Below are positions 1-4,521 of a DNA stretch of 6,010 bases, one piece after another. Numbering within the stretch: the stretch's first letter is position 1; every line of letters starts with the position of its first letter. The notes under the pieces were generated by a model. That model worked only from the letters and a program-made list of their open reading frames with translations. It was not told the origin of the DNA and searched no databases. The translations under genes and the position numbers were made by a program. The stretch is from Thermoflexales bacterium (GTDB taxonomy: Bacteria; Chloroflexota; Anaerolineae; Fen-1058): assembly GCA_016931085.1 (NCBI GenBank), contig JAFGFO010000180.1, positions 1 through 6,010 on the forward strand, in the 5' to 3' direction.

Positions 1-969
1 CCCAAAGAGAATGAAAAGTACTTTGGGCTGCTGCGCGTGGACGCGGTCAACGGGCTGGACCCCGAGCAGGCCAAGGAACGGCCTCGCTTCGAGGGCATGA
101 CGCCTATCTTCCCCGACACCCGCTTTGACCTGGAAACCGACCAGCACAATTTATCCATGCGCTTGCTCGACATGGTGGCCCCGATCGGGCGCGGACAGCG
201 CGGCCTGATCGTCTCACCGCCCAAGGCCGGCAAGACCACGGTGCTCAAAAACATCGCCAACGCCATCTCCAAGCGCTACACCGATGTCCACCTGATGGTC
301 GTCATGATCGGTGAGCGTCCCGAAGAAGTCACCGATATGGACCGCTCGGTCGACGCGGAGGTCATCAGCTCGACCTTTGACGAGCCGGTGCAAAACCACG
401 TCCGGGTGGCCGAGATGGCCTTGGCGCGCGCCAAGCGCCTGGTGGAGGGCAATCGCCACGTCGCCATCTTGCTGGATTCGATTACACGCCTGGGGCGAGC
501 GTACAACCTGGTCGTACCCCCTTCAGGCCGCACCCTGTCAGGCGGTCTCGACCCGGCCGCCCTGTATCCTCCCAAGCACTTTTTTGGCGCGGCGCGCAAC
601 ATCGAAGAAGGCGGCAGCCTGACGATTATTTCCACCTGCCTGGTCGATACAGGCTCGCGCATGGACGACATGATCTACGAAGAGTTCAAAGGCACCGGCA
701 ATATGGAACTGCACCTGTCGCGCCGGCTCCAAGAACGCCGTGTCTTCCCGGCCTATGACATCGAGCGCTCCAGCACGCGCCGCGAGGAATTGCTGTTCGA
801 GGAAGCTGTCTTGAACAAGATCTGGTTGATGCGCCGCATGCTGAGCATGATGATGGCCCCACCGCCAGCCGGCGCCAATATGGACATCACTCCGGCTATG
901 GAAGCTTTGCTGACACGCCTGGCGCGCACGCGCTCCAATGCCGAGTTCTTGGCAGGCCTCAAAGACTAG
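1..969 (+). CDS. rho: Transcription termination factor Rho, C-terminal part (5' end outside window)
   Basis: Rho is a hexameric RNA-dependent ATPase/helicase that releases RNA from RNA polymerase. The reading frame is open from base 1, so the GTG at 37 is an internal Val codon and the gene starts outside the window. The 322 visible residues begin at the end of the cold-shock-like RNA-binding domain (KYFGLLRVDAVNG) and continue through the whole RecA-like ATPase domain. Visible motifs (window residue numbers) are Walker A PPKAGKTT at 73-80, the catalytic Glu in GERPEEVTD (E105), Walker B ILLDSITR (D159), the Q-loop VPPSGRTLSGG, the R-loop EFKGTGNMELHLSR (Lys about 230) and the arginine finger in SSTRREELL (R260). 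The C-terminus ends at the family's usual place. The residue before the catalytic Glu is Gly where E. coli Rho has Asp. The next gene has its own promoter, so rho appears transcriptionally separate from it. Confidence 0.97.
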   Translation, partial: PKENEKYFGLLRVDAVNGLDPEQAKERPRFEGMTPIFPDTRFDLETDQHNLSMRLLDMVAPIGRGQRGLIVSPPKAGKTTVLKNIANAISKRYTDVHLMVVMIGERPEEVTDMDRSVDAEVISSTFDEPVQNHVRVAEMALARAKRLVEGNRHVAILLDSITRLGRAYNLVVPPSGRTLSGGLDPAALYPPKHFFGAARNIEEGGSLTIISTCLVDTGSRMDDMIYEEFKGTGNMELHLSRRLQERRVFPAYDIERSSTRREELLFEEAVLNKIWLMRRMLSMMMAPPPAGANMDITPAMEALLTRLARTRSNAEFLAGLKD

Positions 970-999
970 TACACCGGGGCGGAGATCTACCAACCATTT

Positions 1000-1067
1000 G
1001 TCATTCTGAGCGAAGCGAAGAATCTCGTTATTCAAACGTAGAGACCCTTCGCTGCGCTCAGGGTGAC
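1000..1067. repeat. Dispersed inverted repeat with two 26-nt arms (REP/MITE-like)
   Basis: The left arm is 1000-1025 and the right arm 1042-1067, separated by 16 bases. The reverse complement of the right arm matches the left arm at 21 of 26 positions. Both share the core CTGAGCG(A/C)AGCGAAG. Each arm can also fold on itself into a 5-bp stem: ATTCT with AGAAT on the left, ACCCT with AGGGT on the right. Four of the five differences between arms are two paired compensatory changes in that stem (T-A to C-G twice). From general knowledge, this kind of sequence recurs between genes in Chloroflexota and some other phyla. It starts 30 bases after the rho stop codon. A role as a 3'-end structure of the rho transcript is possible but not shown. 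Confidence 0.75.
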
Positions 1068-1104
1068 ATGGTGGGCGAATTTACGCCTGCATGTACTAGA
1101 CACT

Positions 1105-1124
1105 TGAGAAAAAACTCGTTTTTT
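1105..1124 (+). terminator. Weak candidate Rho-independent terminator after rho
   Basis: A short stem (TGAG with CTCG, including a T-G wobble, over an A6 loop) is followed directly by six T's. The same bases also read as a perfect 7-bp inverted repeat, AAAAAAC-TC-GTTTTTT, at 1109-1124. The stem is short for an intrinsic terminator, and the site lies about 135 bases after the rho stop. It could instead be an A-tract/T-tract element lying upstream of the peptidase promoter. Confidence 0.25.
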
Positions 1125-1136
1125 GCCCCTTGGGCA

Positions 1137-1152
1137 CAGAACGTATGTTCTG
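1137..1152. promoter_or_regulatory. Palindromic operator candidate, LexA/SOS-box-like (GAAC-N4-GTTC)
   Basis: The 16 bases CAGAACGTATGTTCTG form a perfect inverted repeat with 6-bp arms and a GTAT centre. The core GAACGTATGTTC fits the inner part of the gram-positive LexA operator consensus (CGAACRNRYGTTYC); the outermost bases differ (A for C at the left, T for C at the right). A gram-positive type LexA operator has been reported in the Chloroflexota genus Dehalococcoides. The palindrome ends nine bases before the -35 box and is centred near -51 relative to the expected transcription start. It could also be the site of another dimeric regulator. It has no T-tract after it, so it is a poor terminator. 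Confidence 0.4.
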
Positions 1153-1161
1153 GACGGCGAC

Positions 1162-1189
1162 TTGACAGGTGCCACCCATCCGGTATAAT
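1162..1189 (+). promoter_or_regulatory. Sigma-70 type promoter of the peptidase operon
   Basis: A perfect -35 box TTGACA (1162-1167) and a perfect -10 box TATAAT (1184-1189) are separated by 16 bases. Transcription is expected to start near 1195-1197, giving a leader of about 60 bases before the ATG at 1256. A GTG at 1169 opens the longest reading frame, but it lies between the two promoter boxes and so cannot be the start of translation from this promoter. Confidence 0.88.
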
Positions 1190-1244
1190 AAGGATGTGGG
1201 ATTGAACCATCGCGCGCCATTAAGAGCAGTATACAGCGGCTTAC

Positions 1245-1249
1245 AGAGG
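1245..1249 (+). promoter_or_regulatory. Ribosome binding site fixing the start of the first peptidase gene
   Basis: AGAGG lies six bases before the ATG at 1256 and downstream of the predicted transcription start. It supports this ATG over the upstream in-frame GTG codons at 1169 and 1196. Confidence 0.7.
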
Positions 1250-1255
1250 CAAGCA

Positions 1256-2458
1256 ATGCATACCGATGAGAGCAAGCCTGATCTGCCGGACCAGTGGGAG
1301 CGAGGGATCGCTCAAAAGCTGGTCCGCTTAACGACGCTGGCCTGGGGAATCGTAGAAGAGCTACGAGAGACATGGCCCCGGCTGAGTTCTCATGGTATTG
1401 TATTAGTGCTGGTCGTGTGTGCGATCGCGTTGAGCCGCTTAGAGATGCCGGTGGCTGCCCAAGCGCCGCGCCAACCCAGAAAACTCCCCTCAGTCGCTGC
1501 GGAAGAGCCGCCCTTGTTGGCTCAAGCCGAGTCGCTCACGAGGCCGGTCGGTGCCGCCGTGGCAGCTCCCAGCCTGCGGCCGCTCTTGTCGAAGGGGAAC
1601 GATATCCTGACCCGCCAGGCCGCCCCTCTCACCCAAATCCCTGACCGCCCGCGTGAGGCCATCGTCACCTATACCGTCCGGGCGGGCGACACATTGTTCG
1701 GCATTGCCCTGCTGTTTAACCTGGCCCCGGAAACCATCTTGTGGGCCAATGCCGATTTGAAGGACAATCCCGACATGATGAACGTGGGGATGACCTTGGA
1801 CGTGCCCCCGGTTGACGGCTTGGTGCACATCGTCGAGGCTGGCGATAGCGTGGAGGGGATTGCCGAGAAATATAAAGTGCCGGTCGAGGACATCGTCAAC
1901 GCCGAGTGGAACTCGCTGCGTGTGGGCCAGCAGCCCATCGAGGGTCAATCCCTGATCGTGCCCGGCGGCAAGCGCGAGATGGTCGTCTGGCAACTGCCCA
2001 TCCAAAAGACGACGGCGGCGGCCAGCCAGTCATCCGCCTCCAAGGCCACGCCGATCGGTTTCTGCGAGGGCGCGGTGGTGGCGCCGCTCGGCACGGGCAC
2101 TTTTATCTGGCCTGAAGACTTTCATCGCTTGGGAGGCAATCCCTACGCCTGGTGGCATCGCGCCATCGACATATCGGGCAAGACCGGCAATGCCGTGTAC
2201 GCTTCTGACAGCGGCACAGTTGTGTGGGCCGGTTGGAACAATTGGGGCTACGGCTACCTGATCGTGCTCGATCACGGCAACGGTTGGCAGACCTGGTATG
2301 CCCACCTCAGCCAAATCCACGTGTACTGCGGCCAGCAGCTCTACCAGGGCGCGGTCATCGGCGCGGTAGGCTCGACCGGCAACTCAACCGGGCCTCATCT
2401 ACACTTTGAGACTCGCTACAATGGCGATTTGCCCAATCCCCTGAACGTTTTGCCTTGA
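1256..2458 (+). CDS. Membrane-anchored double-LysM M23-family peptidase (first of tandem pair)
   Basis: The predicted 400-residue envelope protein binds and probably cleaves peptidoglycan. The start is set by the promoter at 1162-1189 and the AGAGG at 1245-1249. About 45 N-terminal residues are followed by a hydrophobic segment (about 46-60, GIVLVLVVCAIAL) and then AAQAP, which could be an uncleaved anchor or a late signal peptide. A Pro/Ala-rich linker leads to LysM 1 (about 136-185, YTVRAGDTLFGIA) and LysM 2 (about 190-236, HIVEAGDSVEGIA). The M23 domain covers about 283-400. The zinc-peptidase residues are complete: HRAID (H301, D305), the YAH histidine (H350) and GPHLHFE (H381, H383). Cys270 and Cys358, both in or next to the M23 domain, could pair. 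Such proteins are DD- or LD-endopeptidases or activators of other hydrolases; the bond cut cannot be told from sequence. The gene is paralogous to the next one and 17 bases upstream of it. Confidence 0.93.
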   Translation: MHTDESKPDLPDQWERGIAQKLVRLTTLAWGIVEELRETWPRLSSHGIVLVLVVCAIALSRLEMPVAAQAPRQPRKLPSVAAEEPPLLAQAESLTRPVGAAVAAPSLRPLLSKGNDILTRQAAPLTQIPDRPREAIVTYTVRAGDTLFGIALLFNLAPETILWANADLKDNPDMMNVGMTLDVPPVDGLVHIVEAGDSVEGIAEKYKVPVEDIVNAEWNSLRVGQQPIEGQSLIVPGGKREMVVWQLPIQKTTAAASQSSASKATPIGFCEGAVVAPLGTGTFIWPEDFHRLGGNPYAWWHRAIDISGKTGNAVYASDSGTVVWAGWNNWGYGYLIVLDHGNGWQTWYAHLSQIHVYCGQQLYQGAVIGAVGSTGNSTGPHLHFETRYNGDLPNPLNVLP

Positions 2459-2462
2459 GTGT

Positions 2463-2467
2463 GAGGA
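2463..2467 (+). promoter_or_regulatory. Ribosome binding site fixing the start of the second peptidase gene
   Basis: GAGGA sits eight bases before the GTG at 2476. The upstream in-frame TTG at 2455 overlaps the previous stop codon, and the GTG at 2461 would start on top of this site, so neither has comparable support. The ATG at 2500 lacks an equally good site. Confidence 0.65.
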
Positions 2468-2475
2468 CCCCCCTC

Positions 2476-3630
2476 GTGAACACCTGGCGTACCCCTTCAT
2501 GGATGGATAGAGCCAGTGCACCATTAAGAAATGGTGCGCAGCTCACACAGTGGTTGAGCCGGCTCACCGTGCTGGCCTGGCGATTGAGCAGCGACGAGGC
2601 ACGCCAGATCATCCATCGCTACCTGGTCCACCTGGCTGTGCTGGCTCTGGCATTAGCCGCGGTGCTGCTGGGAGGTGGGCAAGAGAGGCAGGCTGAGGCC
2701 GGTGCGGTGCTCTCCTATAACGTGCGCGCCCTGGCCAACGAGGCCGTCACAGCCGAGCAGCCCCCTGGCCCTACCCCATATGCCATCGGTGGGGCGAGCC
2801 GGCCCTACACCACCAGCGCGGCTTCTGACATCGAGGTCATCCAACGCCGAGCCCTGCCCTACACCGATTCGCCTCAACGCACGCGCCTGGAAACCATCAC
2901 CTACACGGTGCAGCCCGGAGACACCACCCAGGGCATTGCCATCATCTACGACCTGGAAGACACCACGGTCATGTGGTGTAATCCAGAAATCGAAGACATG
3001 CCGGACTTTTTGCGCATCGGCCAGGAGGTCGTGATCCCGCCGATCGACGGGGTGTGCCACACGGTCAAAGAGGGCGACAACCTGGAAAGCATCGCCGCCA
3101 AGTACAAGGTCGATGTATCGGCCATCACCGGCGTCTCCTACAACAATCTGATCGTGCCCGGCTATGCTATCCAGACTGGCCAGCGGTTGATCGTGGCCGG
3201 CGGCCAAAAGCCGTACGTGCCCAAGATCGTCACCTCCTACACCGGCTCGGTACCCGAGGGCGCGCGTGGCACGGGGCTTTTCCAATGGCCAACGGTCGGG
3301 GGCATCACACAAGATTTTTGGTGGGGTCACCGTGCGATCGACATCGGCGCCTACACCGGGGCGGAGATTCGCGCCGCCGACGGCGGCTTTGTGTCCTTCG
3401 CCGGCTGGACGGACATCGGCTACGGCTACCTGATCGTCGTCGACCACGCCAACGGCTTTAGCAGCTACTATGCCCACTGCAGCGGCTTTTACGTGAGCGC
3501 TGGCGAGGCGGTGTCGCGCGGGCAGCTCATCGGCGCGGTCGGCTCGACCGGCAACTCGACCGGCCCGCACGTGCATTTCGAGATCCGCTATTACGGCAGC
3601 CCGCTCAACCCACGCGGTTATTTGCCCTGA
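2476..3630 (+). CDS. Membrane-anchored double-LysM M23-family peptidase (second of tandem pair)
   Basis: This 384-residue predicted cell-wall peptidase is a paralogue of the gene before it, with the same domain order. The N-terminus shares the RLTxLAW segment with its neighbour. A hydrophobic anchor follows at about 49-67 (YLVHLAVLALALAAVLLGGG), then a low-complexity linker, LysM 1 (about 141-189, YTVQPGDTTQGIA), LysM 2 (about 194-241, HTVKEGDNLESIA) and the M23 domain (about 269-384). The catalytic set is complete: HRAID (H285, D289), YAH (H334) and GPHVHFE (H365, H367). The cysteines differ from the first copy: one in LysM 1 (C168), one at the start of LysM 2 (C194) and one next to the YAH histidine (C335). 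No promoter is visible in the 17-base gap, so it is probably co-transcribed with the first copy. The start was chosen by the GAGGA at 2463-2467; a TTG start at 2455 would add seven residues. Confidence 0.92.
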   Translation: MNTWRTPSWMDRASAPLRNGAQLTQWLSRLTVLAWRLSSDEARQIIHRYLVHLAVLALALAAVLLGGGQERQAEAGAVLSYNVRALANEAVTAEQPPGPTPYAIGGASRPYTTSAASDIEVIQRRALPYTDSPQRTRLETITYTVQPGDTTQGIAIIYDLEDTTVMWCNPEIEDMPDFLRIGQEVVIPPIDGVCHTVKEGDNLESIAAKYKVDVSAITGVSYNNLIVPGYAIQTGQRLIVAGGQKPYVPKIVTSYTGSVPEGARGTGLFQWPTVGGITQDFWWGHRAIDIGAYTGAEIRAADGGFVSFAGWTDIGYGYLIVVDHANGFSSYYAHCSGFYVSAGEAVSRGQLIGAVGSTGNSTGPHVHFEIRYYGSPLNPRGYLP

Positions 3631-3666
3631 TCTGCGAACCTGGCCCAGATCGCGCGCTTCATCCTA

Positions 3667-3869
3667 GGTGCGTTGCACTTTCCCAAGTGCATTGCACCTT
3701 CCTGGGTGCATTGCACCTTCTTAGGTGCATTGCACCTTCCTGGGTGCATTGCACCTTCCTGGGTGCATTGCACCTTCTTGGGTGCATTGCACCTTCTTGG
3801 GTGCATTGCACCTTCTTGGGTGCATTGCACCTTCTTGGGTGCATTGCACCTTCCTGGGTGCATTGCACC
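3667..3869 (+). repeat. Tandem array: eleven 13-bp palindromes at 19-bp period
   Basis: The unit is GGTGCATTGCACC plus a 6-base spacer TTCYTR. Palindromes start at 3667, 3686, 3705, 3724, 3743, 3762, 3781, 3800, 3819, 3838 and 3857. Each could form a 5-bp hairpin (GGTGC with GCACC) over a three-base loop ATT. Copies 3 to 11 are identical in the palindrome. Copy 1 has loop GTT and a final T, and copy 2 begins with A. Spacers in order are TTCCCA, TTCCTG, TTCTTA, TTCCTG twice, TTCTTG four times, TTCCTG. Uniform interior copies with diverged edge copies suggest expansion by slippage or unequal exchange. The same palindrome lies next to the transposase on its other side in inverted orientation, so these are probably the REP-like partners of that enzyme. 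Because 19 is not a multiple of three and the unit lacks stops, open frames here are accidental. Confidence 0.95.
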
Positions 3870-3887
3870 TGATTACGCCTATGTCCA

Positions 3888-3923
3888 CATGCAACACACC
3901 CGCTTTACGAGGTGCGTTACACG
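3888..3923. repeat. Decayed convergent pair of the 13-bp palindrome (BIME-like)
   Basis: Read on the minus strand, 3900-3888 is GGTGTGTTGCATG. On the plus strand, 3911-3923 is GGTGCGTTACACG. Both are degenerate versions of GGTGCGTTGCACC, placed head to head around ten bases. The first ten bases of the two copies match at eight positions. The transposase stop codon (3917-3919, minus strand) lies inside the right copy. Confidence 0.55.
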
Positions 3924-4465
3924 TCCTCACTAGCCAGGTAATCCATCACAAACTCCCGATAGCGTTGTGGGATCGGAAAGTGCTCTCGAACAAACGCACG
4001 GTCTATCAACGTTCCATGGCGCTGCTCTACCCACTCCAGGTAATTCGAATAGGGCCACTCAGCCGCGTCCGCAACCAGGCCAGCTTTGACCGGGTTGGCA
4101 TGGATGTAACGGCACAAGTGCAGCAAGTGCGATTCTTCCTGCAAAGCAATAACCTTGTAATGACCCTCGAACAGCGTGCCACTGCGTTCATAGCGCTTGT
4201 TGTACGCCTTGGTGTAGCTATTGAAAACACGTTGAGGCAACAAGCCAGCCGGACATTCGCCGTCCTGTCGCAGCAGGAAATGGTAGTGATTAGGCATGAG
4301 GCAATACGCAATCACTGCAAGAGACAACTCCCCGGAGTACTGTTTCACCTTGCGCAAGACAAAGACATAATTCTCGTCCTCGCGAAAAAGGGGAGCCGAA
4401 GCTACACCACGGTTGTAGATGTGGTAATAGTATCCAGCCAAATAGCCAGGTCTTGCAGACGGCAT
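3917..4465 (-). CDS. REP-associated tyrosine transposase (RAYT, Y1/HUH superfamily)
   Basis: This 182-residue protein belongs to the IS200-like Y1 transposase family. Such enzymes nick single-stranded DNA at palindromic REP sequences and form a phosphotyrosine link. In order it shows the N-terminal YYYHIYNRG strand (residues 12-20), the metal-binding HUH motif MPNHYHFLL (H60, H62), the candidate nucleophile in the helix FNSYTKAYNKRY (Y84 most likely, Y87 possible), GTLFEGHYK (96-104) and the RAYT-typical YIHANPVKAGLV (120-131) and WPYSNYLEW (137-145). No frameshift or stop is seen and the length fits the family, so it looks intact. The ATG at 4465 has GAGGA five bases upstream; a longer frame from 4510 would start inside the right-hand palindromes and is less likely. 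The sampled coding lines are about 50-60% GC, against 70% or more in radA, which suggests transfer. It lies 56 bases downstream of radA on the same strand. Confidence 0.92.
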   Translation of the reverse strand: MPSARPGYLAGYYYHIYNRGVASAPLFREDENYVFVLRKVKQYSGELSLAVIAYCLMPNHYHFLLRQDGECPAGLLPQRVFNSYTKAYNKRYERSGTLFEGHYKVIALQEESHLLHLCRYIHANPVKAGLVADAAEWPYSNYLEWVEQRHGTLIDRAFVREHFPIPQRYREFVMDYLASEDV

Positions 4466-4470
4466 GGTGT

Positions 4471-4475
4471 TCCTC
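4471..4475 (-). promoter_or_regulatory. Ribosome binding site fixing the transposase start
   Basis: On the minus strand GAGGA lies five bases before the ATG at 4465. It sits between that ATG and the nearest palindrome (4480-4492), so the translation signal is separate from the repeat. This argues against starting at the in-repeat ATG at 4510. Confidence 0.65.
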
Positions 4476-4479
4476 GCCA

Positions 4480-4511
4480 GGTGCAACGCACCTAAGAAGG
4501 TGCATCGCACC
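4480..4511 (-). repeat. Two inverted-orientation palindromes upstream of the transposase
   Basis: On the plus strand, GGTGCAACGCACC (4480-4492) and GGTGCATCGCACC (4499-4511) are separated by TAAGAA, which gives the same 19-bp period as the left array. On the minus strand the unit reads GGTGCGATGCACC then TTCTTA, so the spacer matches the left array but in opposite orientation. The GGTGC/GCACC stem is fully kept and only the three loop bases vary (GAT and GTT, minus strand). The array ends ten bases before the radA stop codon. Confidence 0.88.
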
Positions 4512-4521
4512 TACGCACTCG

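Larger units (their letters stand above)
3665..4513. mobile_element. RAYT/REP-type element: transposase gene bracketed by inverted palindrome arrays
   Basis: The outer 34 bases on the left (3665-3698) and the reverse complement of 4480-4513 agree at 28 of 34 positions. Each end contains two palindromes at the 19-bp period, so the element is bracketed by oppositely oriented copies. Inside lie the rest of the left array, a decayed convergent palindrome pair and a minus-strand HUH/Y1 transposase gene. It occupies the space between the 3' ends of the peptidase operon and radA, ending nine bases short of the radA stop codon. This layout resembles the RAYT-with-REP loci ('REPtrons') known from Proteobacteria. 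The boundaries are inferred from the repeats; no target duplication is expected for this enzyme class. Whether the unit moves as a whole or only the palindromes spread is not known from one copy. Confidence 0.7.

Noticed and set aside
1169..1255. N-terminal extension of the first peptidase from the GTG at 1169
   Set aside because: The codon lies between the -35 and -10 boxes of the promoter, upstream of the expected transcription start.
2653..3576. 307-aa minus-strand open frame opposite the second peptidase gene
   Set aside because: It is a GC-rich shadow frame, rich in His, Asp, Val and Gly; the plus strand has full LysM and M23 motifs.
3667..3869. CRISPR array
   Set aside because: The repeat is 13 bp with 6-bp near-constant spacers, far too short and too uniform for CRISPR, and no cas gene is present.
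3667..3869. Plasmid-type iteron origin
   Set aside because: Period and copy number look similar, but there is no initiator gene, the flanking genes are chromosomal housekeeping genes, and the same palindrome flanks a RAYT. Kept only as a minor alternative.
3618..3933. Open reading frames through the 19-bp array on both strands, encoding repeated CTFLGALHL/CIAPSWVH or CNAPKKVQCTQEGAMHP peptides
   Set aside because: The unit contains no stop codon and its period is not a multiple of three, so several frames stay open automatically. No ribosome binding site or start context is seen and the variants do not preserve a protein.
3725..4495. 256-aa plus-strand open frame across the array and the transposase gene
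   Set aside because: It begins in the repeats and runs antisense to a clear RAYT gene; its product matches no family I recognise.
4466..4510. Transposase N-terminal extension MRCTFLGALHLARNT
   Set aside because: It is encoded by the palindromes themselves, while the ATG at 4465 has its own well-spaced GAGGA and gives the usual family N-terminus.
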